From: a virus
Virus record (IMG/VR): IMGVR_UViG_3300037502_002046
Location: 1 to 23,507 of that record
DNA length: 23,507 bases
Direction: 5' to 3' (one strand)
In this document: positions 1 to 5,361 of the stretch, piece after piece
Layout of the letters: every line of letters begins with the position of its first letter
How positions within the stretch are numbered: the first letter of the stretch is position 1
Program-made: the position numbers and the translations under genes
The notes under the pieces: model-generated
Databases searched by the model: none
Told to the model about the DNA's origin: nothing
Seen by the model: only the letters and a program-made list of their open reading frames with translations

Positions 1-103
1 CTTTATTGTCAACATAAATGTTCAACCATGCACCGTTATTCTGAATGGCTTTAACTTTTACTACATTAACAACTTCGTTATCAATCGAAACTTGCTTACA
101 CAT
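1..103 (-). CDS. Unknown small protein, C-terminus cut by window edge
   Basis: The frame opens with ATG (read leftward from 103), stays open for 34 codons and runs off the left edge, so only the N-terminus is visible (begins MCKQVSIDNEVV). A purine-rich ribosome site (AGGATAGAGAG) lies just upstream, preceded by a perfect 5-bp hairpin at 120-132 and a TTGACA promoter at 176-181. The product is not recognised; the visible part looks like a small beta-rich domain. Gene status is supported by the promoter and ribosome site rather than by homology. Confidence 0.6.
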   Translation of the reverse strand, partial: MCKQVSIDNEVVNVVKVKAIQNNGAWLNIYVDNK

Positions 104-119
104 TTTCTCTCTATCCTTT

Positions 120-132
120 CGGGCTTTGCCCG
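120..132 (-). promoter_or_regulatory. Leader hairpin upstream of the leftmost gene
   Basis: A perfect palindrome CGGGC-AAA-GCCCG (5-bp stem, 3-base loop) lies about 17 bases before the start codon at 103. It is downstream of the predicted transcription start, so it would form in the mRNA leader. It is one of several short GC-rich hairpins near starts in this arm. No T-run follows, so it is not an obvious terminator. Confidence 0.4.
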
Positions 133-151
133 TTCCGTTTGTCTTGTGTCT

Positions 152-181
152 AATCTTGAACGCTTGTAGACGCTGTGTCAA
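152..181 (-). promoter_or_regulatory. Sigma70-like promoter for gene 1-103
   Basis: On the minus strand TTGACA (176-181) is a perfect -35. The -10 is poor: AAGATT at 152-157 with an 18-base spacer. The TGA stop of the upstream gene (178-180) lies inside the -35 hexamer. Confidence rests mainly on the -35 and on the same arrangement at other genes here. Confidence 0.45.
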
Positions 182-378
182 CCTTTCTTTTCGTCTTCTT
201 TTATTCTACGCTCACACTCTGCCTTAGCCCGTTCTAAACCTTTCTCGCCTTCGTATCCAATGATGGCAACGCGTGTGCTGTGTGTAATACCTGTTCGATA
301 TACTTCATACCCGCTTTTATTGCCTTTGCACACCCAGTAAATGCCCAGCTCAAACAAAATGTCGGATTCTTTCAACAT
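178..378 (-). CDS. Unknown 66-residue protein
   Basis: ATG start with AGGAAGA ribosome site 7-8 bases upstream. The product is soluble, with a hydrophobic N-terminal part (about 5-20) and a very charged C-terminal helix rich in Lys, Glu and Arg (about 45-66, ending EDEKKG). There is no signal peptide or membrane segment. It lies downstream of tandem copies of the 20-base repeat at 455-506. Family not recognised; an early accessory protein is the default guess. Confidence 0.65.
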   Translation of the reverse strand: MLKESDILFELGIYWVCKGNKSGYEVYRTGITHSTRVAIIGYEGEKGLERAKAECERRIKEDEKKG

Positions 379-431
379 GTCTTTTCTTCCTATTTTAAAG
401 TGCCTTTGCTTTATTGCTTGGACTTGTGCGT

Positions 432-474
432 ATTATGACACCATCATAGGATATTTCTAATTGATTGTTTCTAT
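432..474 (-). promoter_or_regulatory. Repeat-marked promoter for gene 178-378
   Basis: Minus strand: the 20-base repeat (ATAGAAACAATCAATTAGAA, 455-474) runs into a -35-like TAGAAA (454-459), then a 16-base spacer and CATAAT (432-437). The leader would be about 50 bases. The -35 is poor for sigma70, but the same layout recurs at 1526-1569, 4165-4208 and 10206-10248, which is the main support. Confidence 0.45.
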
Positions 475-506
475 CGCTTATGCCTTGTCCGATTAGCCTT
501 TTCTAT
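455..506 (-). repeat. Two tandem copies of the 20-base ATAGAAA-N4-YAATYRGAC element
   Basis: Copies lie at 487-506 (ATAGAAAAGGCTAATCGGAC) and 455-474 (ATAGAAACAATCAATTAGAA), separated by 12 bases and both on the minus strand upstream of gene 178-378. The first copy follows immediately on gene 493-612, overlapping its end. Related copies occur at 637-656 (weak), 1295-1314, 1550-1569, 4189-4208, 4221-4240 and, on the plus strand, 10206-10225. Spacing and placement suggest a protein-binding site feeding a promoter. Confidence 0.6.
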
Positions 507-612
507 TGTAAATTTCTTTCGATATCATCAATGCAAAAACTGGGCTGTACTTAATAGCTATTCGCTCGGCCTTCAGTAGTTCTTCAATACTGGCTTGCTT
601 TAGCATGTTCAT
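493..612 (-). CDS. Unknown 39-residue peptide
   Basis: A short frame from ATG at 612 (a second in-frame ATG is two codons later) to TAA at 493-495. The product is predicted helical (LKQASIEELLKAERIAIKYS) and ends in a basic tail, RKG. AAGG lies about 9 bases before the first ATG. The frame stays open upstream but without a conventional start. Its position between two repeat-bearing promoter regions supports expression; no family recognised. Confidence 0.45.
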   Translation of the reverse strand: MNMLKQASIEELLKAERIAIKYSPVFALMISKEIYNRKG

Positions 613-636
613 TTGTTTAGCCTTGATTGCTTGTTC

Positions 637-656
637 ACTGAAAATAATCTTTTCTA
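637..656 (-). repeat. Degenerate copy of the 20-base promoter repeat
   Basis: Minus strand ATAGAAAAGATTATTTTCAG shares the ATAGAAA block but only weakly the second half. It sits between the stop of gene 661-849 and the start of gene 493-612, with TAAACA about 17 bases past a poor -35-like TTCAGT. Included because its location matches the other copies. Confidence 0.3.
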
Positions 657-660
657 TCTA

Positions 661-849
661 TTATCCTAAAAATTCAACACGGGAACATGTAATAACAACA
701 GAGAAGTCTGTAAAGTATACAATTAGCAGGCTGCCGTCGAATGATTCATCAAAACCTTTGTGATCCTGCTGTTTTATCCACAGACGAACAGAATCAGCGC
801 TATATCCGCTGGACTTGTATAGATTTTCAATCTCTTGTTTATTAATCAT
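661..849 (-). CDS. Unknown 62-residue protein
   Basis: I choose the ATG at 849 (product starts MINKQEIENLYKSSG), with AGGG 8 bases upstream. The frame can be extended to a TTG at 909, but that TTG belongs to a perfect TTGACA -35 element, so the extension is most likely untranslated. The product has an N-terminal helix and a C-terminal beta-rich hydrophobic half (LLIVYFTDFSVVITC). Not recognised. It is a single-gene unit with its own promoter. Confidence 0.6.
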   Translation of the reverse strand: MINKQEIENLYKSSGYSADSVRLWIKQQDHKGFDESFDGSLLIVYFTDFSVVITCSRVEFLG

Positions 850-880
850 TTCATTTACCCTTTTGTTCCGACTGAAAAGA

Positions 881-909
881 ATCTTAATCGAAGCGCCTGA
901 TTCTGTCAA
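881..909 (-). promoter_or_regulatory. Sigma70-like promoter for gene 661-849
   Basis: Minus strand TTGACA (904-909), 17-base spacer, TAAGAT (881-886). The predicted start leaves a leader of about 25 bases containing the AGGG ribosome site. The -35 is perfect, the spacing ideal and the -10 matches 4 of 6. Confidence 0.65.
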
Positions 910-950
910 GTGGTTTTCTTTAGAAAACAGACGCCTCTGTTAAAAATCTT

Positions 951-1211
951 TTATTCTTCGTCTTCGTCCTCTTCGTCGCCTTCGCTTAGGATTTCTTCTA
1001 GAATTTCTTGTGCCTTGTCTGCCACTTTCACAAAATCTTGACCATATAGGCCACCATCAAAGTCTGTTGCCCGGCAGTCTGTGTTAGTATAGTTGCCCAA
1101 ATAATCGCCGCACCAAATGTTATAATAAGCGCCGTTGACAGTAATGAGAATGTCGAGGTCTTCGTTGGAAGCAACAACCGAACCGTAGGTGAGGACTTCG
1201 TGAATGTTCAT
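951..1211 (-). CDS. Unknown 86-residue acidic-tailed protein
   Basis: ATG start just downstream of a purine-rich GGAATAAAGAAG stretch. The N-terminal 60 residues are beta-rich with aromatic residues and two Cys (YYNIWCGDYLGNY, NTDCRATDF). A helix follows (about 62-76), and the last ten residues are nearly all Asp/Glu. An all-acidic tail is common in DNA-mimic or nucleoid-interacting phage proteins, but this is suggestive only. It has its own promoter at 1260-1288 and a leader hairpin at 1226-1240. Confidence 0.65.
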   Translation of the reverse strand: MNIHEVLTYGSVVASNEDLDILITVNGAYYNIWCGDYLGNYTNTDCRATDFDGGLYGQDFVKVADKAQEILEEILSEGDEEDEDEE

Positions 1212-1225
1212 CTTCTTTATTCCTT

Positions 1226-1240
1226 AGCGCCTTATGCGCT
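1226..1240 (-). promoter_or_regulatory. Leader hairpin of gene 951-1211
   Basis: A perfect palindrome AGCGC-ATAAG-GCGCT (5-bp stem, 5-base loop) lies between the predicted transcription start (about 1253) and the ribosome site. It would be in the mRNA 5' leader and could stabilise the message or bind a regulator. It is not followed by a T-run. Confidence 0.45.
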
Positions 1241-1259
1241 TCTCTGTTGTGTTGTGCTA

Positions 1260-1288
1260 ATTATTGTACTGGGTTTTGAGCTAGTCAA
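1260..1288 (-). promoter_or_regulatory. Sigma70-like promoter for gene 951-1211
   Basis: Minus strand TTGACT (1283-1288), 17-base spacer, AATAAT (1260-1265). TACAAT is an alternative -10 but would give a 14-base spacer. A copy of the 20-base repeat (1295-1314) lies 6 bases upstream of the -35. Confidence 0.6.
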
Positions 1289-1294
1289 GCTTTT

Positions 1295-1314
1295 TCTTGA
1301 TTGGTTGTTTCTAT
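1295..1314 (-). repeat. Copy of the 20-base promoter repeat
   Basis: Minus strand ATAGAAACAACCAATCAAGA. It is nearly identical to the copy at 455-474 over the first 17 bases. It stands just upstream of the TTGACT promoter of gene 951-1211. Confidence 0.55.
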
Positions 1315-1340
1315 TGCCTTCCGTGGCTTAGATAGATTTC

Positions 1341-1490
1341 TTAAATCAACCCCATTTCCTGCGCCTTCTTCACGCCAATGGCAGCAGAAACTAGATCACC
1401 GTCTTTGTACAAGTCGATCACCCAATCACGCGAACCATAAACAGAACAACCAATCATAAAACCAAGCTTTCGAGTTTTGATTGTATACAT
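1341..1490 (-). CDS. Unknown 49-residue protein
   Basis: Short frame from ATG at 1490 to TAA at 1341, with AGGTGA 6 bases before the ATG. The product (starts MYTIKTRKLGF, ends KKAQEMGLI) looks like a compact beta-hairpin/alpha domain: a basic first strand, a central GSRDWVIDLYKDGDLV segment and a C-terminal helix. No membrane segment. It is preceded by a repeat-marked promoter at 1526-1569. Not recognised. Confidence 0.6.
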   Translation of the reverse strand: MYTIKTRKLGFMIGCSVYGSRDWVIDLYKDGDLVSAAIGVKKAQEMGLI

Positions 1491-1525
1491 TTTAGATCAC
1501 CTGTGTTTTTGCTTTCGATGGGTAA

Positions 1526-1569
1526 AGAATAGATGCCGCTTGCGCGGCAGTCTAATTGAAAATTTCTAT
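1526..1569 (-). promoter_or_regulatory. Repeat-marked promoter with palindrome in the spacer, gene 1341-1490
   Basis: Minus strand: repeat ATAGAAATTTTCAATTAGAC (1550-1569) runs directly into TAGACT (1549-1554, -35-like). A 17-base spacer and TATTCT (1526-1531) follow. The spacer contains almost all of a perfect 6-bp palindrome with GCAA loop, TGCCGC/GCGGCA (1534-1549). The repeat also overlaps the stop codon of gene 1566-1721. Confidence 0.5.
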
Positions 1570-1721
1570 TGCTCCCATACTTTGTATAGGTTGAAATTAT
1601 TCCTATAATATTTCAATTCTTCTTTTCTAACAATACTTACACTTTGGCTTTTATCCTCATATCCGCTATCGAAAATAAAAGCTTGTTTTCCTTTAATCTT
1701 ATACCAGCGAGATTCTTTCAT
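1566..1721 (-). CDS. Unknown 51-residue protein
   Basis: ATG at 1721 overlaps the TGA of the gene before it (ATGA), so translation is probably coupled. AGGCTCGGGAAAGG in the preceding gene can act as ribosome site. The product (MKESRWYKIKGKQAF... ending LYKVWEQ) is small, basic and aromatic, probably a beta-rich domain. Not recognised. The stop codon lies inside a copy of the promoter repeat. Confidence 0.6.
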   Translation of the reverse strand: MKESRWYKIKGKQAFIFDSGYEDKSQSVSIVRKEELKYYRNNFNLYKVWEQ

Positions 1722-1894
1722 CCTTTCCCGAGCCTCTCTTCTAGTTCTTGAACAAATTCTTTTTCTGTCTGTTCACTGCTTGTCCAATTATACTCTGACA
1801 ACAAACTCAGGATTAAATCTTTTACTTTCGGCTTATTGTCGCAGTGCCTGCAATTGTCTGTTGGGTTCCAATGCTCACAAAGTTCTCGATTCAT
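1718..1894 (-). CDS. Unknown 58-residue protein with CxH...CxxC cluster
   Basis: ATG at 1894, TGA at 1718-1720. The N-terminus has Cys6, His8, Cys15 and Cys18 (CEHWNPTDNCRHC), a spacing that could hold one zinc ion. A helical, acidic C-terminal half follows (EQTEKEFVQELEERLG). It is first of a two-gene overlapping unit with 1566-1721. Function unknown; small zinc-knuckle proteins of this size are common phage regulators, which is analogy only. Confidence 0.6.
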   Translation of the reverse strand: MNRELCEHWNPTDNCRHCDNKPKVKDLILSLLSEYNWTSSEQTEKEFVQELEERLGKG

Positions 1895-1932
1895 GTTTTT
1901 AATTCCTTAATATAAATAATATTTGATAAAAT

Positions 1933-2211
1933 TTAAGAGCGCAAGCTTTTCAATACAATCTCCGTACACTCTCCGCCGTGACCATAAAAACGAAAGCCAG
2001 ACAAGCCTTCTCGATCATAGGAAACACGCAGGAAATTATTACCCTTTTTGTTGGCAATGTACACTGTAGCACGTCCTTGTCCTGGCGCTACTTGAAACTT
2101 ACCCTTCTGGCGGTGCTGATACATTCCATTACTAGCGTTTACAGCCAGACGCATTGCTGCATAAATTCGTGCTTGTGTATTCGGATGATTTAGGGCGCTA
2201 ATATTCAACAT
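1933..2211 (-). CDS. Unknown 92-residue basic protein
   Basis: ATG at 2211. An N-terminal helix (residues 10-28, NTQARIYAAMRLAVNAS) is followed by a basic Gly/Gln-rich section (QHRQKGKFQVAPGQGRATVYIANKK) and a beta-rich C-terminus with a GHGGECTE turn. Net positive charge suggests nucleic-acid contact, but no named domain is recognised. It has its own good promoter at 2247-2274. The start-proximal ribosome site is weak (AAAGG). Confidence 0.65.
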   Translation of the reverse strand: MLNISALNHPNTQARIYAAMRLAVNASNGMYQHRQKGKFQVAPGQGRATVYIANKKGNNFLRVSYDREGLSGFRFYGHGGECTEIVLKSLRS

Positions 2212-2246
2212 GATGCAGTTTCCTTTGTTTTGGTTTGTTCGTGGTT

Positions 2247-2274
2247 ATTCTACAGCTTTTCAGCAGCACGTCAA
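2247..2274 (-). promoter_or_regulatory. Sigma70-like promoter for gene 1933-2211
   Basis: Minus strand TTGACG (2269-2274), 16-base spacer, TAGAAT (2247-2252). The -10 is embedded in AGCTGTAGAAT, a string also seen in the tRNA-like gene's promoter (6931-6958) and nearly at 3005-3032. The stop codon of the upstream gene lies inside the -35. Confidence 0.7.
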
Positions 2275-2537
2275 GCAATTTTTGTAATGAAAAATGAAAT
2301 TGTGTCTCCGTTCACTTTCTCTTTCCACGTCATGACACCAGAAACATGATAAAACCCTTCTTTCTCGCTTTCGTTCTCGATCAATTCATATTCAAGAATA
2401 GAAAGCAATTCTTTCTCGCCTTGCTGGTTTGCATATTCTTGCATAAGACGCCCAACTTCTTTTCTTGCGCTGTTCCACTTGTACTTGATTACATTGTGGC
2501 CTTTTGTACTGGTGATCAAAAACTGTTCACGATTCAT
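2271..2537 (-). CDS. Unknown 88-residue protein
   Basis: ATG at 2537 overlaps the end of the preceding gene by 4 bases, with AGAGGGTAAGTT as ribosome site. The product has a helical central part (WNSARKEVGRLMQEYANQQGEKELLSILEYELIEN) and a C-terminal beta part (GFYHVSGVMTWKEK). It is the last gene of the three-gene unit 2969 to 2271. Not recognised. Confidence 0.65.
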   Translation of the reverse strand: MNREQFLITSTKGHNVIKYKWNSARKEVGRLMQEYANQQGEKELLSILEYELIENESEKEGFYHVSGVMTWKEKVNGDTISFFITKIA

Positions 2538-2731
2538 AACTTACCCTCTTTAATAAAAGGCTGCTCCCAGTGTTGCCAGTCTCCAATAATATCAGAATAA
2601 AACTTTCTGTATTCTTTATCAATCTGACTGACAAAAATCTCTGTGCCTGCACTAAGTGTAAATGTACTAATTCCAGCACGATATGCTTTATTTTTCGTCA
2701 ATTTATACATTCCCGTTTCTTTAACTTCCAT
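2534..2731 (-). CDS. Unknown 65-residue protein
   Basis: I prefer the ATG at 2731, which has GGGG 6 bases upstream and lies 1 base past the previous stop. An in-frame ATG at 2743 exists but has no ribosome site. The product (MEVKETGMYKLTKNKAYRAG) looks like a beta-barrel small domain (SH3-like by pattern: short strands and an AGTEIFVSQI turn). Function unknown. Middle gene of a three-gene unit. Confidence 0.6.
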   Translation of the reverse strand: MEVKETGMYKLTKNKAYRAGISTFTLSAGTEIFVSQIDKEYRKFYSDIIGDWQHWEQPFIKEGKL

Positions 2732-2732
2732 A

Positions 2733-2969
2733 TTAAACCCCATTTATATAGTTTACATATTTCATTGTATCTTGAATACCTACACACTTTTGCATGAGCT
2801 TGTGCAAACCAATATTCAGAGTCTCAGTGAAGTCATAGTTTGCTGATTCACAAAACCCGATAATGTATTCGTAATTTTTCTGAGATTCTTTTACGTCACC
2901 AATCGCCCAGTTGTTAACCATTGCTTCAATTTTGTTGAGAATCAGTTGCTGTTGTTCTTGCTTGTTCAT
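2733..2969 (-). CDS. Unknown 78-residue helical protein
   Basis: ATG at 2969; the upstream leader carries GGAGCG about 9 bases before it. The product is almost entirely helical (MNKQEQQQLILNKIEAMVNN..., then DVKESQKNYEYIIGF, and a C-terminal LNIGLHKLMQKCVG). No membrane segment. It is first in a unit with 2534-2731 and 2271-2537, driven by the promoter at 3005-3032. Not recognised. Confidence 0.65.
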   Translation of the reverse strand: MNKQEQQQLILNKIEAMVNNWAIGDVKESQKNYEYIIGFCESANYDFTETLNIGLHKLMQKCVGIQDTMKYVNYINGV

Positions 2970-3004
2970 AGTAGACGCTCCGTCTGTTTGTCTTGATGGT
3001 TGCT

Positions 3005-3032
3005 ATTCTACAGCAAACAAAAACCCTGTCAA
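3005..3032 (-). promoter_or_regulatory. Strong sigma70-like promoter for genes 2969-2271
   Basis: Minus strand TTGACA (3027-3032), 16-base spacer, TAGAAT (3005-3010). The -10 is framed by a small inverted repeat (GCTGTAGAATAGC). The -35 shares bases with the 3' arm of the terminator at 3016-3060, so the promoter starts inside the terminator of the preceding gene. Confidence 0.75.
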
Positions 3033-3060
3033 TTGATTATTCTAATCGTTCAACAGGGCT
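3016..3060 (-). terminator. Intrinsic terminator of gene 3078-3548
   Basis: Minus strand: arm AGCCCTGT (3053-3060) pairs with ACAGGGTT (3022-3029), 8 pairs including one G-T. TTTTTGTTT follows. Inside the loop a second hairpin GATTA-GAA-TAATC can form. Only 17 bases separate the stop codon from the first arm. The overlap with a -35 element is unusual. Confidence 0.7.
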
Positions 3061-3077
3061 TAATAGAGTTTATTGAT

Positions 3078-3548
3078 TTAGATGTTTAGTTCCAATCCTT
3101 TCTTGATCCATGCCACAATCTGTTGTGTGGCTCTTTCCTGTGCATCCTTAAAACCTTTAGATAGAAAGGTTACTTCCTCTTGATCTTCTCCATATTGCCC
3201 TGCATTAACCTTGAGTATCCACTTGTCGCTGCCTTTAGGTTTAGACAATACAACATGATTATTATGTGGGCTTGTATCTTCATGCAAGCCTTTCAACATA
3301 TAAATAATTTTATCTTTTGTTTGCTTTGTTTCTTCTACTTTATACCATTCGGCCTCAAATACAATCCATTCGACAGTTTGAACAGCATCATAAATTTCAT
3401 ATGAATACTCCGCATCATTCTTTGTTGTTGCTTCTTCTACTGCATTTTCTATTTTTTCTTCCATTTTATCAAGAATAACCAAAGCCAGTTCGTTATCCTC
3501 GATTCGTGCTTTGTGTTCCAGTTGGGACAAGCTGAGAAGATGATTCAT
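3078..3548 (-). CDS. Unknown 156-residue protein
   Basis: I choose ATG at 3548 with AGAGG 8 bases upstream. The longer frame begins at a TTG that is part of the TTGACA promoter, so it is rejected. The first ~85 residues are a long acidic helical region (LSQLEHKARIEDNELALVIL, KMEEKIENAVEEATTK). The C-terminal ~70 residues are a beta-rich domain (KWILKVNAGQYGEDQEEVTF) ending in a helix. Monocistronic: promoter at 3581-3608, terminator at 3016-3060. Function unknown. Confidence 0.7.
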   Translation of the reverse strand: MNHLLSLSQLEHKARIEDNELALVILDKMEEKIENAVEEATTKNDAEYSYEIYDAVQTVEWIVFEAEWYKVEETKQTKDKIIYMLKGLHEDTSPHNNHVVLSKPKGSDKWILKVNAGQYGEDQEEVTFLSKGFKDAQERATQQIVAWIKKGLELNI

Positions 3549-3573
3549 TTTGAAGCCTCTGTGTTTTGTGAAT

Positions 3574-3608
3574 AGCGCCCATTTTATAGGGCGCTGGTAG
3601 GATGTCAA
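3574..3608 (-). promoter_or_regulatory. Promoter of gene 3078-3548 with a palindrome around the -10
   Basis: Minus strand TTGACA (3603-3608), 16-base spacer, TAAAAT (3581-3586). A perfect 7-bp inverted repeat AGCGCCC/GGGCGCT (3574-3580 and 3589-3595) flanks the -10, with the 8-base TATAAAAT as its loop. This could be an operator or a cruciform. It could also act as a weak terminator for gene 3612-3845, though no T-run follows. Confidence 0.65.
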
Positions 3609-3611
3609 GCG

Positions 3612-3845
3612 TTATTTGTACTGTTTGGCTAAAAATTCATTTTGTTCATATCCGAAAAGCTTATATTCTTTTGTACAATAGTTGTATCCGCCGTTATACA
3701 TTGGATGGTTTGGGTCGCCTTCCGAGAAAATGCCATTTTCGTTGTCACGTTCTATTTCTTTTACGGCATCAATAAATACCTGTTTGTAGTGGTGGGTTTT
3801 CTCAAAAGCCCTGAAAACTGCCTCTGGCACTTTGCGCTTTTCCAT
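3612..3845 (-). CDS. Unknown 77-residue protein
   Basis: ATG at 3845 with GGCGGAACAG just upstream. The N-terminal half is helical (VPEAVFRAFEKTHHYKQVFIDA), followed by a loop rich in Asn, Gly, Tyr (DPNHPMYNGGYNYC) and a helical C-terminus. No transmembrane segment. Its own promoter is at 3880-3908. Not recognised. Confidence 0.6.
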   Translation of the reverse strand: MEKRKVPEAVFRAFEKTHHYKQVFIDAVKEIERDNENGIFSEGDPNHPMYNGGYNYCTKEYKLFGYEQNEFLAKQYK

Positions 3846-3879
3846 CTGTTCCGCCTTCTAGTTGTTAGTCTGTGTTTGC

Positions 3880-3908
3880 ATTGTTGCCCATCCTTGGGCT
3901 TGTGTCAA
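3880..3908 (-). promoter_or_regulatory. Promoter of gene 3612-3845 with a palindrome in the spacer
   Basis: Minus strand TTGACA (3903-3908), 17-base spacer, AACAAT (3880-3885). The spacer contains a perfect 5-bp palindrome GCCCA-AGGA-TGGGC (3886-3899). A repressor bound there, or the cruciform itself, would block the promoter. The hexamers are convincing; the operator reading is inference. Confidence 0.6.
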
Positions 3909-4130
3909 CTAAATTTCTTCAATTTCCCAAAGTCTTTTGACCCTTGTTACTTCTCCATTGCGCATACGGATAAACCACTCAAACCCTTGCCACTCTACAA
4001 AGAAAACTGATCGAAAGCCTCTGTCGTCTTCCTTGTCCATACGTTCTAGAATCTTGCCTTCTCTGCGGATGATCTTAGCTTGCTGGTTCAATTCGTCCTG
4101 TGTGCTGTTCTTCAAATTCATCTCAGTCAT
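3909..4130 (-). CDS. Unknown 73-residue protein
   Basis: ATG at 4130 with AGGAACAAACGCC upstream. The N-terminus is a helix (STQDELNQQAKIIRREGKILERMD). The C-terminus is aromatic and basic and beta-like (SVFFVEWQGFEWFIRMRNGEVTRVKRL). The stop is immediately upstream of the TTGACA promoter of the next gene. Not recognised. Probably expressed from the repeat-marked promoter at 4165-4208. Confidence 0.65.
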   Translation of the reverse strand: MTEMNLKNSTQDELNQQAKIIRREGKILERMDKEDDRGFRSVFFVEWQGFEWFIRMRNGEVTRVKRLWEIEEI

Positions 4131-4164
4131 GGCGTTTGTTCCTGTGCTTTGTTGGTATGTGCTA

Positions 4165-4208
4165 ATTTTAGGACAAACAAAAAGGCCAGTGAAATTGCAT
4201 ATTTCTAT
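4165..4208 (-). promoter_or_regulatory. Repeat-marked promoter for gene 3909-4130
   Basis: Minus strand: repeat ATAGAAATATGCAATTTCAC (4189-4208), then -35-like TTCACT (4188-4193), 17-base spacer and TAAAAT (4165-4170). The repeat also forms the inner part of the terminator hairpin at 4173-4222. One sequence would therefore serve as a site in DNA and as a terminator in RNA. Confidence 0.45.
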
Positions 4209-4222
4209 GCCTCACTAGCCTT
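4173..4222 (-). terminator. Intrinsic terminator after the 5333-4267 gene group
   Basis: Minus strand outer stem GGCTAGTGA (4212-4220) pairs with TCACTGGCC (4184-4192), 9 pairs with one G-T. An inner perfect stem GCATA/TATGC carries a GAAA loop. CTTTTTGTTTG follows. It lies about 45 bases beyond the stop of gene 4267-4449. Confidence 0.75.
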
Positions 4223-4240
4223 ACGATTAAGATTTTCTAT
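4221..4240 (-). repeat. Copy of the 20-base promoter repeat
   Basis: Minus strand ATAGAAAATCTTAATCGTAA, 12 bases upstream of the copy at 4189-4208. The same tandem spacing is seen at 455-506. It lies between gene 4267-4449 and its terminator stem. Confidence 0.5.
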
Positions 4241-4266
4241 TGTTATCTATGTTTTGACAGGTAGTG

Positions 4267-4449
4267 TTAAGACACAGACTTACCGACAGCTCCTAATAAT
4301 ACAGTGAAAAATCCTCCCCATATAGCGTATCCATAACACGCTTTAGGATGAAACATATCGTCCTTGCGAATACCGACCACTATGCAAACTACTTGCAAAG
4401 TTAGGCTTGTAACTTGAAGAATTAGAAACAGAAGCTGAAGGCTGATCAT
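4267..4449 (-). CDS. Unknown 60-residue membrane protein
   Basis: ATG at 4449 with GGGAGAATAAAC upstream. Two hydrophobic segments (about 2-25, LQLLFLILQVTSLTLQVVCI, and 39-56, YAIWGGFFTVLLGAVG) are linked by a short charged loop (RKDDMFHPK). A two-pass inner-membrane protein is likely. It lies directly after 4453-4590 in the same operon and before a strong terminator. Small phage membrane proteins often affect superinfection or host physiology; nothing specific can be assigned. Confidence 0.65.
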   Translation of the reverse strand: MISLQLLFLILQVTSLTLQVVCIVVGIRKDDMFHPKACYGYAIWGGFFTVLLGAVGKSVS

Positions 4450-4452
4450 TGT

Positions 4453-4590
4453 TTATTCTCCCACATTGATCCAAATAGACTTACGTTCTTTCTTCTGACT
4501 ACGCAATTGCTTCGATTGTTTACGTTGTTGTTTTACAGCTTGAGCATATTCCCAGCTTTGATTGATACCATCTTGTTTGAACTGTTTCAT
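4453..4590 (-). CDS. Unknown 45-residue very basic protein
   Basis: The ATG at 4590 shares a base with the TAA of the preceding gene (TAATG), so coupled translation is likely. The product is highly basic (KQQRKQSKQLRSQKKERKS), probably one long helix ending in WINVGE. It resembles a nucleic-acid-binding peptide by composition only. Middle gene of the operon 5333 to 4267. Confidence 0.6.
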   Translation of the reverse strand: MKQFKQDGINQSWEYAQAVKQQRKQSKQLRSQKKERKSIWINVGE

Positions 4591-5333
4591 TATAGTAATC
4601 CCTCTTCAACGATTTGTTTAACCACTGTGTACATCTTAGCTACGTTTCGCTTGGCTGTCAACAGCTTTACAGCAAAAATCTTGAAAATGTTCCCATCTGA
4701 AAGCTTAGAGAACATACTACCCTCTGGAATGATGCTGTAATCAATCGCAATATGCTGTTTTAACAATGATTTTCCGCTATTGTAGGCGTTTTCTGCACAA
4801 AGCATTGTCATGCCCTTGCTGTGACTTGTCGCACGTTTTACACCCTCAAAATCATTACCTAACTTCCTGTCTTCAGCCTCCCAAAATGGTTTGCTTTCCT
4901 TCTCAAGCCTTCTCCAGCTTTTAATAAGTCTTTCGTCGAGCTTATAACGTAGCAGTTCATAGCGTTCTTCGTCAATCTCTCCAGAAAAATATTCTTCATC
5001 CAATTCTACACTGAGCTTTTCCATACGCTGGAAGTGTTTTTCTGCAAGGTCAATGCTATCTGCAACAGACTTCTTTTTCTTGTCTTTTGGTTTTTGCTCT
5101 GGCTCAGCAAATGCTGCAATGTTAGCTTTCCCGTTCACCCAAACTTCTGGCTCTTGTTTAGGGTAGTCAGCCTTGCGAGCAAACCAGTAGGCAGCACCAG
5201 AAAGATTCCTAGTTTCTCCAGTGATAGCATTTTTGTATTCCCGACCATTGGGAGAAAGCCCGTCCCAATCTTCCCATGTTCCTTGAATGCTTACGTCACC
5301 AATGCCTGAACGACCTTTACCACCCCATACCAT
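4590..5333 (-). CDS. Unknown 247-residue protein
   Basis: ATG at 5333 with GAGGTGA 5 bases upstream. The N-terminal ~70 residues are Gly/Trp-rich (MVWGGKGRSGIGDVSIQGTW, then an AAYWFARKADYP segment). A lysine-rich linker follows (about 80-90). Residues 90-160 are a strongly charged, probably coiled helical region (LAEKHFQRMEKLSVELDEEY). The C-terminal ~80 residues are mixed, with a hydrophobic helix near IFKIFAVKLLTAKRN. No catalytic motif recognised. It leads an operon with 4453-4590 and 4267-4449. Confidence 0.7.
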   Translation of the reverse strand: MVWGGKGRSGIGDVSIQGTWEDWDGLSPNGREYKNAITGETRNLSGAAYWFARKADYPKQEPEVWVNGKANIAAFAEPEQKPKDKKKKSVADSIDLAEKHFQRMEKLSVELDEEYFSGEIDEERYELLRYKLDERLIKSWRRLEKESKPFWEAEDRKLGNDFEGVKRATSHSKGMTMLCAENAYNSGKSLLKQHIAIDYSIIPEGSMFSKLSDGNIFKIFAVKLLTAKRNVAKMYTVVKQIVEEGLL

Positions 5334-5361
5334 AAATCACCTCAATTTACAGATACAAGAA

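Noticed and set aside
120-132. N4-type hairpin promoter (5-bp stem, 3-base loop)
   Set aside because: The geometry matches, but one hairpin in a leader behind a TTGACA box, without the N4 conserved sequence, is not enough.
850-909. TTG-started extension of gene 661-849
   Set aside because: The TTG is part of the TTGACA -35 box with a proper -10 17 bases on, so the extension is upstream of transcription.
3549-3608. TTG-started extension of gene 3078-3548
   Set aside because: Same reason: the TTG belongs to TTGACA, and AGAGG sits correctly before the ATG at 3548.
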